Source: Collybia mongolica (taxonomy: Eukaryota; Basidiomycota; Agaricomycetes; Agaricales; Clitocybaceae). Taken from it: a stretch of DNA of 64,000 nt. Position 1 is the stretch's first letter. Every line of letters begins with the position of its first letter. The notes beneath the pieces are model-generated. The model was not told the origin of the DNA. It searched no databases and worked only from the letters and a program-made list of their open reading frames with translations. The stretch covers positions 6,386,001-6,450,000 of the forward strand of contig JAAXNY010000001.1 in assembly GCA_013420905.1 (NCBI GenBank). Direction: 5' to 3'. The position numbers and the translations under genes are program-made. Positions 41,277 to 52,174 of the stretch are shown in pieces.

Positions 41277-42669
41277 AGTATCCTCTGTAGAGGTCTAAGG
41301 CGGCCAAAGCGCTGAATGTTGGTAATATATACCGTGCCGTGTTTGCGAAGAACCCCAACTGTTCAGAAGCTTGTTCGGTCACCTCATGGAATAGAAGCTA
41401 TCCCAATAAACACCTATAATAGGTGGAGTAATAGTGTAGTTAAGCAGGCGAAATGGACCGGAAAAAAAATTGAAAATGATGCCGAAAGTCAACACAAGTT
41501 CGACATCAACTTCGATGATGAGAACACTGCCTCAGGTGATAAGACCCCATGCTAGTTTAACCAAAGCGACCGCATGAGTATGAATAAAGATAATGAAGGG
41601 GAACGAAAACATGTAAACCCAGCTCCTCGTGGTGCACTTCTTGAGCTCTTATTCCCGCTACTTTAGTAGTGGGTTTTGGGATGGGCCTTCACTAAGTATG
41701 AGTGCGGACACATGTGACCTAATTTGGAACTCCGCCATATACCCTCTTAAACTTTATCTTCACGTGTTTCCCCCTTACTCTTCGCCCATGCAAATGAATT
41801 CACTACCAGCTTCAACCACTACGATTTTAGTTACAGCAGTTTCCAAATGGAATGGCACTTGTGTGAAGATGTCTTGAGTTAACAAAATAACATAAACCTT
41901 TTTTTGGGACCCCCATAAACATGCATCACCTCGCAGGAGTATATACTGGTAGCAGGCAATTATTGATGAATATGGCTCCCTAACCAGACACCCAACACCG
42001 TCTGCAAAAGGCCACAACATTTGTGAAATGGTGATGTCAAAGAATTTTCATGCAAGTGCCACTCCGTTCGAAACCTGTTGTAATGGGCAAGCTGTGCTGG
42101 CTTCTTTTGCACCAGACCTGGCACAGAACCAGGTCATTGAGCATGACTATATATGTCTATCCCTAACAATAATTGTGTGAGATCAGGAAATTGCTTGCAT
42201 CAAACACACTGGCTAAACAATTCAAAATGGTTGTTCAAGACCATTAATTTGAGAGATTGTTGACTGCAGTAGTGTTTTATTGAAGCAAATACAAAACATA
42301 AACTTCTAGGGCACCCCGAGAGCCATGCGATAACGATGAAATCTGAAAAGTAGCGGGCTTTGCGGCGTCAGCGCGCTGGTGGGGTTATTTGATGTGCGTG
42401 CACGTGCCGATACATTTATGTTATCGCATGCATGCTTCAAATTTCAAATTTGATAAGGTGAAGCTGCGAGCTGCGAGATTAGGTGCGCAAGTATCGAGTT
42501 CTTAGACGTTGGTAACCAATAAATGATTCAACTTGGCATTGTATTGTGTCAAGTACTAGTCAAGTTAGACTGTGATAAGTACCAGAGTTGAACTTGAAGT
42601 GGGAGTGGGTGACACGTGCCTCAAACTATCAAGAGACAGGGTCTGGTGCTAACGAGCGCGTAAGTTCTT
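41277..42669. other. Intergenic region upstream of the GH79 and ZNF830-like genes
   Basis: 1.4 kb between divergent genes. Contains the promoters of both. Open frames here (for example 41316-41555, 41629-41877, 41775-42020) show no recognisable protein. No repeats seen. Confidence 0.5.
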
Positions 42670-43500
42670 ATGGCAGACGTTCGTGCACTGCTCAAGGCAA
42701 AAAGGCAAGAGACGAGGATCACACACCCTCTCGCATCTTACAATGCAAACGGCCAGCTGAGATGCCTTGCATGCGGAACCTTGGTGAAGCACGCGTCTGC
42801 CTGGGAGGGCCACATCGGCAGCAAAGCCCACCGAACCAATGTTGCGAGGCTAAAAGATGAGGAACAAGCCCGTGAAGCATTGCGACGGAGAGAGGAGGAG
42901 GAGCGTCATGAGCAGGTAGCGCGGGGTAAACGGAAAGCAGAGCATGAAAATTTGGAGTCGGAGTCTGATGAAGGAGAATCGAAGCGGCGGAAGGTCGGGG
43001 AGGAGACCAGGTCCCACTCCGTTGATTTTCCAGACGATTTCTTCTCGGACTCGTCTCGTGCACCACCTCCTCCGCAATCCAATGACTCGGAAGAGGATAA
43101 CGATACCGCGAAACCACCGCCCGGCCCAGCTGTACCCCAGACAGCAATCGATCTCGAATATGAACAGTTCCAACGCGAAATGCTCAACGGGCCCGATGAT
43201 CGCGAGGCGTACGAGAGAGCTACCGTATTTGCTGAAGCCCGGCTCACTGAGGAGACCCATGAAGGCATGCCTCCGCAGGAGGGCAGCGATAGCCGGTCAG
43301 AACTTATGCAGAAGATTAGTCAGGACGCTGCGAAGGACCATAAAGAACGTGAAGAGAGGGAGCTAATCATGGACCGCCTGTTGGATGAGGAGATGGCTCA
43401 GGAGGAGGCGGATATGCGGGTCAGCATGATGAAAAACAGAATGGAGGCCTTGAGGAAAAGACGAGAAGCAAAGATAACCAAGGTCAAACCACAATCATGA
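42670..43500 (+). CDS. ZNF830/CCDC16-like C2H2 zinc-finger protein
   Basis: Single exon, 276 residues. A C2H2 finger of the matrin/U1 type, CLACGTLVKHASAWEGH...H (C-x2-C-x12-H-x5-H), lies near residues 33-56 after the Asn-Gly-Gln-Leu-Arg lead-in. The rest is a charged, acidic and Lys/Arg-rich region with coiled-coil character and a nuclear-signal type KRRK. The C-terminal MMKNRMEALRKRREAK is typical of this family. Family members in animals (ZNF830) associate with spliceosomal and genome-maintenance complexes. Nuclear RNA processing is the best guess. Ends 61 bp from the COX10 stop, tail to tail. Confidence 0.85.
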   Translation: MADVRALLKAKRQETRITHPLASYNANGQLRCLACGTLVKHASAWEGHIGSKAHRTNVARLKDEEQAREALRRREEEERHEQVARGKRKAEHENLESESDEGESKRRKVGEETRSHSVDFPDDFFSDSSRAPPPPQSNDSEEDNDTAKPPPGPAVPQTAIDLEYEQFQREMLNGPDDREAYERATVFAEARLTEETHEGMPPQEGSDSRSELMQKISQDAAKDHKEREERELIMDRLLDEEMAQEEADMRVSMMKNRMEALRKRREAKITKVKPQS

Positions 43501-43561
43501 ACTCTCATTATTTTGTCGGGCCACTAGTTAACATTAATATACACCTGCTGAAAGGATTGCG

Positions 43562-44827
43562 TTAGTCACTGGGCTCTAACTCTTTTCTGTCTTGCTTCTC
43601 TTCCACTTTTCCCAACCCCAACCAGCGAAGCCAGTCTACTCCTTGTTTGTGTACCATCATAAGCCCCATTACAACAGGCAAATACCACAAACTATGTTGG
43701 AACACGGTTCTTGCCTCCTTCTCTCCCCCCTTATACCAGAATCTCCACGATGCCCTGGCCCAGATCAAGTTCGGCACCAGGGAAGTGAGGGCGAACATCC
43801 AAGTGGTCATCCCGGAGAGCGGAACGAGTATGGAGCAGATAGGCACTAACAAGGCAGTATGTCGGAGAGACACAAGGGCATTCTTCACAGGGTCAAGGAC
43901 CGCCAACATGCGGTAGCCGGCTTGCGCATATGAACCTCGCACAATATGAGCTAGCGCATTGAAGTGGGGAAATTGCCAACTGAATAATAGCATAAAGAAT
44001 GCGAAAGGCCCGAGGGGGTTGTCAATTAACGATAAATCGACCGGAGGAAGGGGATTCGACGCAAGGAAAGGGGGGAGGAATGCCTCAATAGGGTAAGATG
44101 AGCTCGGTAATAATTGTCCCCCACATGCGGTCCAGCCCATCAGTGGTGGAATTGCACCAACAACGGAACCAACCCAGGTGTTGGCAATACTCTTGCGTTT
44201 CATCCATGTATAGACTCCGGCGTATAGGAAGATATTTCCAGCGCCCAGAAGGGCTGTGATTGGGTTTACCATGTACCAGAGAAGGGCAGGGCCTGCGAGG
44301 CCCGTTACTGTCGCAAACACCGCGCCATGTAATGGCGATATTGCCCTTCGGACGAGGGGCCTCATCCTCGTCCGTGCCATCTGGGCATCGAATGGAATCT
44401 CTTGTAATTGATTGAGAGAGTTGGCAGAGGCAGAACATAACGCTGTCCCGATCGCTGTAGATAGCAAAATCGGGACAGTAGCTGGAAGGGGAGATAGTGC
44501 AACGCCAGACATTGCTGTTAAGACAACAAGAAAGCTAAGCCGGGCTTTTGAGAGTTGTGCATAAACTTTCAGAAGACGCCCTGGTGTAAGCACTTCGGCG
44601 GGACGATATGCAGAGAGTGGAAGTGACGGTGGGAGAGGGGTGTCAGAAATATTCAGAGTGCGGATTTGGGATTTCTTGATTTTTGCAGAGGCGAGCCATT
44701 GGGCGTTGTGGAAAAAGAATGATGTGAATGCTGGTGCAGCTATGGAGGAAGCAGGCCTTGCACCTGCCCTTCTGACCAAACATGTACTACATCGACTGAA
44801 AGATAGAAAGCCTCGCTGTGTGATCAT
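43562..44827 (-). CDS. COX10: Protoheme IX farnesyltransferase (heme O synthase)
   Basis: 421 residues, no intron. UbiA-type polyprenyltransferase that adds farnesyl to heme b to make heme O for cytochrome c oxidase, in the mitochondrial inner membrane. The N-terminal 60 residues are Arg/Ser/Ala-rich, a mitochondrial presequence. The first Asp-rich motif is represented by NSLNQLQEIPFDAQMARTR (about residues 132-150), where N-x3-[DE]-x2-D-x3-M-x-R-T binds prenyl diphosphate, and RPLVRRAISPLHG follows. The second conserved region is YTWMKRKSIANTWVG. About eight hydrophobic helices. Divergently transcribed from U1-70K with about 300 bp between the start codons. Confidence 0.95.
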   Translation of the reverse strand: MITQRGFLSFSRCSTCLVRRAGARPASSIAAPAFTSFFFHNAQWLASAKIKKSQIRTLNISDTPLPPSLPLSAYRPAEVLTPGRLLKVYAQLSKARLSFLVVLTAMSGVALSPLPATVPILLSTAIGTALCSASANSLNQLQEIPFDAQMARTRMRPLVRRAISPLHGAVFATVTGLAGPALLWYMVNPITALLGAGNIFLYAGVYTWMKRKSIANTWVGSVVGAIPPLMGWTACGGQLLPSSSYPIEAFLPPFLASNPLPPVDLSLIDNPLGPFAFFMLLFSWQFPHFNALAHIVRGSYAQAGYRMLAVLDPVKNALVSLRHTALLVPICSILVPLSGMTTWMFALTSLVPNLIWARASWRFWYKGGEKEARTVFQHSLWYLPVVMGLMMVHKQGVDWLRWLGLGKVEEKQDRKELEPSD

Positions 44828-45129
44828 TGTCTGTAACGAGACAGTGGGACTAGTCAGTAAACCTGCTAGCAGCTCTATAACAATTGACTCACAAATGTCG
44901 GCCGCTCACCAAAAAGGTTTGACGAGCCCAGACCACATGTGCCACCAATAATTTGCGCATGGGCGCGGAGTTTAAAAGCCAACTTCACTATTCACTACTG
45001 TTGTCTACGACGAGCGCTTGCTCTCAATCTTTTCGTTGAGTCTCTCGACCCCTCTGCGCCCTCAAAAAAGCGCAGTCCTCACCTCTAGGGGCCACCTTTT
45101 TTGCCATTGTACTCTAATATAGCTCAAAA

Positions 45130-46594
45130 ATGCCGGGAACACATCTTCTCCCACCCAACCTTCTCAAACTATTCGCACCACGGCCACCTCTTCCATGGCT
45201 CCGGGCTGTTGGAAAGGATATCGACCGCGTCACGAAGAAGGACGTCACAGGTGTTGCACACCTCCTTGCCCAGCTCAAGGAAGCGAATACCGAAACACTC
45301 ATAACCACTGGAGAGGCGGAGGCCATGGAAGAGGGCGAGGAGCCCATCTTTACGCACGCGGAGGAAATCAAGAGGCAGATTCGACGCGAGGAACGAAAAG
45401 CAAAGCGAACCGAGGAGTTCAAAATCGCAAAAGAGACTTGTATGACCCTGCTTCATTTTTCAACTATAGCCTAACTTCCTTTTTCAGACAAACCTGCAGA
45501 TGATCCTGAAGCTGTGGGCGACCCATACAAGACGCTATTCATCTCACGTCTGGTATGAATTCTTAATTTGCCTTTGTGAACTAACTTTTCTAACCTTTTT
45601 TTTTTCCAGCATAAAAGCGCGACTGAAACTGACCTTCGTCGTGAATTTGAGGGTTATGGCACAATTGAACGTGTTCGAATCGTTCGCGATAAGAAAGGTC
45701 GCAGCCGAGGTTACGCATTCATTGTATATGAGCGGGAACGAGATATGAAAGGTCAGGACTCACCGTCTTACTCGGTACACGAAACTCATTCTTTGTACCA
45801 GCTGCGTACAAGGAATCCGACGGGTTACACATCATGGGTAAAAGAATCCTCGTTGATGTCGAACGTGGACGGACAGTCCGAGGGTGGAAACCACGTCGAC
45901 TTGGTGGCGGGCTCGGCGGACGTCCCAAACGTGTCGAAGCCGTGGCACCCGTGTCTGGCCCTCCCATGCGCGGTGGCTTCCGAGGCGGTTTTGGGGGTGG
46001 AAGAGGAGGCGGCTTTAGCGATCGGGGTGGAGGGTTTAGGGGTGGTCGAGGTGGCTTTGGTGGTGGACGTGGTGGCTTCGGTGACCGCGGTGGATTTGGC
46101 GGTGATCGTGGTAGTTTCGGTGGTGGCGACCGAGGCTTTGGTGGCGGTGACCGCGGTGGGTTCGGTGGTGACCGTGGTGGAGGTGGGGGCTACGGTGGTG
46201 ACCGCGGAGGAGGTGGTTTCCGGGGCGGATATGGTGGTGGTGGCGGTGATGGAGGCTTCAGAGGTGGCGGTGGTGGCGGCTTCAGGGGAGGCCGGGACGA
46301 CTTTGGGGGTGGAAGTGGAGGTTTCAGGTATTCATTTCAGCTAGTTGAAAAGCAAAAAAAACAATGACTGACTTACGCCATAGAGGTGGACGCGGGGGAG
46401 GTATCGGCTACGGCGGCGGCGGCGGATTCAACGACAACCCCTCAAATGGTTATGGACCTCCTCCAGGTGGTCCTGTTGGGTTTGGAGGGCCACCCGGTGG
46501 TGGCATGCCGAGTTCTGGCGGTTATCGTGGGGACCTCAAGAGGGAAGGACCCAGTGGATTCGACGACAGAGAATCTAAACGGCCAAGATATTAG
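45130..46594 (+). CDS. SNP1: U1 small nuclear ribonucleoprotein 70 kDa
   Basis: Five exons: 45130-45439, 45488-45552, 45610-45751, 45802-46327 and 46384-46594, summing to 1,254 bases and 417 residues. The N-terminus has the U1-70K signature ([16 protein letters not shown]). Residues about 75-100 are the charged helix, followed by one RRM with RNP2 LFISRL and RNP1 [12 protein letters not shown]. The C-terminal half is a long Gly/Arg/Phe-rich tail (GGFRGG and GGDRGG repeats), unlike the RS-rich tail of animals. The protein binds loop I of U1 snRNA and helps define 5' splice sites. Introns are 48-58 bp. Confidence 0.93.
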
Positions 46595-49283
46595 TCTGGT
46601 TTGATGAGATAGGTATATTTTGTGTTTCGACTTTCAAGGTGATAGTACTTGGCCTGAGTATGGGTTGGTAAATTATCTTTCAGTTCCCGTTTTTTTTTTA
46701 TTATCATCTTGCTATGTTCGCGTAAGTATTGTTACCACCCCCACAGGTGGCCCTATGATCAATCGAGCTTGTTTGGAAAGGCAAGTATACACTCTCGCAA
46801 AGATTTGACTTACGCTCGCCTAGAATGCTCCTGGTCGTGGTGGCCTCATCCCCAAATGAAGCCTCGGTACACATCAGGGTTGAAATGACATTTGTGGTGA
46901 TTCGTAGCGGCGTCGCTTGTATGTTGACAGGACGCCGCTCACCTATTCTCCGATCGCACACACTGACATCAAACATTAAGATTCCTGTGTAAGTTAACAT
47001 CGGAGGTGATCAATACCGGATCAAATCCAAGCCAAGCATTCCCTAAAATCCACTGACTATGTGCGTCCCATGAATTTTTCCAATAAATGTTCATTGGCCA
47101 AAACACAAGTCTGTCATTCAGTAATCCCAATAATCCCAGACGCATATGTACGTTCTGGGTTACATTCGGCGGCAGGAAAACTTCATTCTGACGAAAGTCA
47201 GGTCGTCTTTGCCGGCCTTGCGAATATAAATGTCCCGATTTTCGCACATGCGAAGGCCCACGGTGGTTAGGAAACCACAAAGATAAATACATAACATTGT
47301 CGTCGTGGTGTGGAAACTTGAAATTGACTGTACCGCCGAGCCCGATGCACATCACCCTGTAGACAGACCCCTGCCAGTTCAGTGTGATGACGTCGACGCA
47401 TTTGTACACCGTGCGGGATAGGAGATACAGACAAAAGATACCGCGTCTTTTTCCGTATATAACACTCCTCGGGCTCTCCGCTGGCTATCCATTACCGATG
47501 ACAGATATCGTGTTCAACGATACCTCCCGAGGGTGCTTCGCTGTGGTCGCGCCTTTTTCCTCCTCTCCTGATGGTTCTTTATCATGGCCCAACATAGCTA
47601 GGCTCGACCAGTGGCGTTTATGTTAGCTTGGTAACTTTTTTTTCATGAACACAAACACCTGTCAGGTGGTGCCCGCTTGAGCTCTTTTTTTTTTTTTGAT
47701 TGGGTGAATGGAAATGTCGCGGAGTCACAAGTTGGGAAGTGGCGGGACGACCATAGGGTAAGTTCGGATCATTTGGATAACCCTGCATCCTGGCTTTCTG
47801 AACCCCGCTCAGTACTGGCTTAAGCTTCGGGAGCTTCAAGGTCTGCGAATCAAATCGGACAAAACATATGACCACCCAAATGTGGAAAGAAATCTTGAAG
47901 AAACACTTCTGTTGTTAAACTTGTGTTGTTTCCCCAGCGTTTGACGGGCTCTGTCCGAGACGCATTGATGTGAAACATGCTTTTTTGTGTTACTCTAATT
48001 GGTGCCTGTGTATGGCTTCAGGGAGAGGAGGTTCAGATGCCGACACCAAATTTGCCAAACTCTGATAATTGCTGTTGATTTTTTGCATAGGTTTGTGAAG
48101 ACCAAGCTGTGGCACGAGCTACATAGCATGAACACGGGCTGGTAAAGGTTCGAAACGTCGCATTTTACATGGGAAGATATGAAAGAGGAGTTGGAGAAAT
48201 TGCAAATCATCCACCCTCGATCGCGATTGCTTCTCCAAAAGGCAATTCAGCGATGATGAGGTCGGCTGCTGATGCCAACCACTACCCTATTTCTCCATTT
48301 ATCCTTAGCGACCACCTGGACAGCAGACAGGCTCCTCACAGCTCCAGATCAAGTTGGTTCAGGTTCCCCCACCCGCATAACCCCTGTGTTTGTCGTGACC
48401 AACGATATTTTGACCATGGATTCAGTATGTGAACATGGTGAACGCTGTAATGTTGAAAAGCACCTTCATTTGGCTACCATTCCTGACAGGGTGTCCACAC
48501 CGGTCAAGCCTATCAATGACTGCATCAATTTAGTGCGCTCTATTTGTGAGCATGCTGCTTGGTAGCCCTTGCAAGATCTGGTATCTTCGCTGCACCTGAA
48601 CTTATTCGGAATGCCAAGTTTCAGAAGCGTATGTGGCAAAACGTTTTTCAGCCAAACCACCCTTGGTACTATCATCCGGTCCTCCCAAGGCTAGTCCGCC
48701 TGATTTTCCAACAACACCTTGAAGCCTTTGCTAGCGCATTGTTGAACCATCCTAGTCAACGCGGAATCAATGGGGGGCCTCTATCTTGCTGTCCAACTAC
48801 CCAGAATGTAACACGCGGCGATGTAAACAAAAAGGCCCGTTCCCTTGCCATCCACATTCCCACTTGTGCCTAGATCTGATCGCGAAGCGGACTCTGGTGA
48901 GCGGCTTGTCTTCACCCTGCTTCCTTCTGACATGCGCCTTTTTCGGCACTGTACACCCGTAGCTCAGACGCCCTCTAATTCTCGTCTATCGTTTCTTTTT
49001 TTCTATACACTCCTATTTCTAACTTCTCCCTCCATTGGCGCTCCCATATAATTCTTTTCTCCTCCTACGGTCGACGTTCGACCGATTCACTGACTCTTAA
49101 CTCCTGGATTCTTTTACATTCCAACACCGATAGCGGCTCCGTCCGCTATATTTTGCTCACCAATCCTGGCGACTGTGTTGCTCCCAGGCCGCCCCGTCTG
49201 GGATCTCTATCCGAGATGCAAGTCCTTGTCTTAACTCGAGTATTTGTAATTTCTAATGTGTCACCGAACCCATAGCCAAAGAT
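46595..49283. other. 2.7-kb interval without a confident gene
   Basis: Includes the U1-70K 3' end and the upstream region of the homeodomain gene. On the minus strand 47409-46969 is open for 146 codons (MYKCVDVITLNWQG start) and may be an exon of an unknown gene with 46704-46960. On the plus strand 48169-48432 and 48559-48873 are open but unrecognised, with a possible small exon MDSVCEHGERCNVEKHLHLA at about 48417. A CT-rich stretch near 48985-49070 suits a leader of the homeodomain gene. None is strong enough to annotate as a gene. Confidence 0.4.
46969..47409 (-). CDS. Hypothetical 146-codon open frame
   Basis: Not recognised. Uninterrupted with Trp-rich composition (NWQG, FWPMNIYWKNSWDAHSQW). 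Could be one exon of a spliced gene, a decayed gene, or chance. No conserved motif. Confidence 0.2.
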   Translation of the reverse strand: MYKCVDVITLNWQGSVYRVMCIGLGGTVNFKFPHHDDNVMYLSLWFPNHRGPSHVRKSGHLYSQGRQRRPDFRQNEVFLPPNVTQNVHMRLGLLGLLNDRLVFWPMNIYWKNSWDAHSQWILGNAWLGFDPVLITSDVNLHRNLNV

Positions 49284-51124
49284 ATGGCGGACCATGAAGT
49301 ATACATGGGTTCGAAACGCGTGCCACTACAGCCCGATCCTTCGTCGTTCATCCGCACCATCGATAACGACAATAATATCGATTCCAATAATACTTCGCCA
49401 GACTCGACTGCACCTGAACGTTCTCCTAGGCCTAGGTCAATACATATAAATACTCGACCTTCGTCACGAGGGTCAGGATCAGACGATGAGAGGGACCCAG
49501 CCTCTGGCCCACACAGGTCGAGATCAGTGTCAAGTGGTAAATCTGACAAGGAGAAGCGGAAACGCTCTCGTGTAACGCAAGGGCAGTTGGTTCACTTGGA
49601 ATGTTTCTTCTCCATCGACCGTAGTCCCACAGCGGCCCGGCGACGGGAGATTAGTGACTTACTAGGTATGCAGGAACGTCAGACGCAGATATGGTTTCAA
49701 AATCGGTGGGTTTGATGTTTATTATTGCCCGTGCCGCCATGACTGAACGAGAATCTTGTAGACGCGCGAAAGCCAAAGTCCAAGACACCAAACAGAAGGG
49801 TCGGAGTGGTAGCGCCGAAATACCCCCGGATTCGCCACCCCAGTTGTCCACAGGTTTCGAAGCGGATCTTCAGAATTTGATCCACGAGAATGAACGTAAG
49901 CCCACAGAGTCACCGTATCCTTATACATTAAGATATTCACACCGCCTATTAGCTGTGACTATTATCCCCTGCACAGATTTGTCGATTGGAACCTGGCGAC
50001 GCATCGCGACTACAATAGGGAAACATGACCTTGTCGCTTACGTCTGCGACGTCAGAAAATGCCTAACATGGTTCATCCATTCTGCCGGGTATGGCTTCAA
50101 GATGGAAATTCCTTTTGAAACTATTGTCACCACGACTCTCACCAATGCTGCGCCCGGATCCGGTCTCGCGTCCTTCCAGCTATCGCAGCCGCCGATTTTC
50201 TATCTTGAGAATGTCGGGTCCCCAGACATAGATGAACCATCAGGTCGTTATTGGAAACGATGTTCAGATTGGACAGAAGGACACCAAGCGTCGACAGTGT
50301 TGCACCATGAGCTCATAGGGTCTGCCGTACAACTATCGCATGTTCTGCGGGGCCTCATTACATATAAAGGGAATGATATTCCCCTGCGATATCCCTCTTA
50401 TCGTGTAGAGCCCCCTACTTCACCAATGGAACTGCCTCTCCCACCCATGGCAGGGTTGACAGGTCCAGGATATCATTATCAACCCGAGGTCGCGGACTCT
50501 CCCCCGGATGGTACTCATACACTGTCATCTCGGAAGCGATCGTCGTACAGTGGATCCGTTTCGACAAGCCATTCACCTGACTCTGCCTATTCAAACGATA
50601 GCGACCGGCCGCCTCCTTACAGTGTCCCTCCTGGAAGCTCGTTCCCTCATCACCACCCGTACACTGCGGTTTCACACCGAGAAGCACCAACGATATCGGA
50701 TTTTGGTACTCCTATGTACAACGAGTATCCAGCCGAAGTTCACCACGTTGGCGGCCATCACGGACAGCATGTGAATGAATACACGGGAGTTCCCATTTCA
50801 CACGGGTTGGCCCCTCGACCTCATGCTGCTCAGCCAGTGCCTCGTACCTTTTATAACGAGATACCACGACTAACACAGGCAGCATATGATACGGACATAC
50901 AAATGCGGCGATCGAGTTCAGTGTCGAGCCTCGAGAACCATTATCTGCAACCCTCCCCATCACCGCCACTCTTGACAACACCCTATCATCCACCACCTCA
51001 CCTTCTCAACAACACTATCAACCATTCCGAAGGTCATCATAACCACCACAATTCTATCACACCCCCAATCTTGACAGGGATTCCGCCAGTGTATAATGAT
51101 AACCATCTACACCGGAACCACTGA
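49284..51124 (+). CDS. Homeodomain transcription factor
   Basis: Three exons fit: 49284-49705, 49762-49895 and 49977-51124, giving 567 residues. The second intron (81 bp) is a multiple of three, so it is judged from GTAAGC/CACAG borders. The homeodomain spans about residues 90-145 (KRKRSRVTQGQLVHLECFFS to WFQNRRAK), with recognition helix QTQIWFQNRRAKAK built across the first exon junction. A conserved region follows (SIGTWRRIATTIGKHDLVAY), then a His/Pro/Ser-rich low-complexity tail. Typical homeodomain, not the TALE-type of mating loci, so probably a developmental or stress regulator of the Hom1/Phx1/Hob1 kind. Exact orthology cannot be settled by eye. Confidence 0.88.
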
Positions 51125-51425
51125 TCACGGTAACTCAAGATACCTAATACTGTTAATCCATCGCCACTGCACACCTTCGCTTTGTTTGCTGTCTTTAAGA
51201 CACTTGTTGCATATTTTATTACTAGCCCATTTTGTCACGTGCATTTAGCACCACCTCTGCTTTCCGATTGAAACAGAGTATTTGTACCCCTTGTAGTATT
51301 CCCCATAATGATAAACAGAAGTCCCTCGTAACCTCACAAGGCATCCATAATTATTCAAAGGACCACTGAGTGCTCACTTCAGGGAAATTTTTATCATAGT
51401 GTCTAACCGACCCGCCCCCTAGCGT

Positions 51426-51847
51426 CTATTGTTCCTCTACTCGTTCCCTGCTTATCCTACCGATATAAGTTCTGCTGACGATGTTGACTTGAAGATAATC
51501 GAAAGTCAAGAAAAAGTTTGGGGGATAACTAATCTGTCAGATACTCACAAGCTTCCATATAGCGGTCCAAGCATCGTGATAGGCATGTCTGCAAGGATGA
51601 CTTTGATATTCATCTATAAAAGGAACTGAAAATCCTCACCTGCTCCGAACCCGAAAGAGATGACCCCGGTTTCGTTACACACTTCGAGAAACAGCTCTCG
51701 TTTGCTCTCTAGAAAAACACGACATAAGTGTGACATTGCGCTGTATGGAAGGCAATGGGGTTGTCATACGTTCATCAGTTCCTGTGCATTCGCTAATGCA
51801 ATCTCATTTTTAACAGAGTTCATTATTTGTTCCTTCTTAGCGGCCAT
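51426..51847 (-). CDS. TIM13: Mitochondrial intermembrane-space chaperone Tim13
   Basis: Four small exons: 51847-51770, 51708-51640, 51588-51549 and 51487-51426, with introns of 51-61 bp, giving 82 residues. Starts MAAKKEQIMNSVKNEIALAN. The twin CX3C motif is clear: ESCFSKC, 15 residues later TCLSRC, then LDRYMEAFNIVSRTYIGR. With Tim8 it forms the hexamer that carries hydrophobic precursors to the TIM22 complex. Tail to tail with the homeodomain gene, about 300 bp apart. None of its exons is long enough to be obvious as an open frame. Confidence 0.92.
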
Positions 51848-52174
51848 GTCTAAGCATGGGCTCTTTAGTTGTGAAGTTAAGAAGGAATGTCGCGAGAATG
51901 TATTCACCAGCTGGTGACGTGGAAGTGCCCATAGATGATCCCAGAAAGCCTGACATCTCCTCAGTAGTAAAATAGGGGGAGAATATTCAAGGATTGTGGG
52001 GTATAGTTCAAATGGTTGAATAGGGAACTGACAGCAAGAGTGAGTTGGAACGGAACCGCGACGAGACTTCAAATTTCTTACCGATCAATATCTCCATTAG
52101 GTAGCGTCAGAAATTTGAGATCAGCTCTGACTTGGCCCAACTTGACTTGAACCTTCATCGACTCGCTTTTCAAC
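51848..52174. other. Short divergent promoter between TIM13 and JJJ1
   Basis: 328 bp between the two start codons, with no open frame of interest. Both promoters must lie here. Confidence 0.5.

Noticed and set aside
45745..46344. 199-codon Val/Ala-rich frame
   Set aside because: Alternative frame of the Gly-rich tail of U1-70K; the RRM and splice sites fix the true frame.
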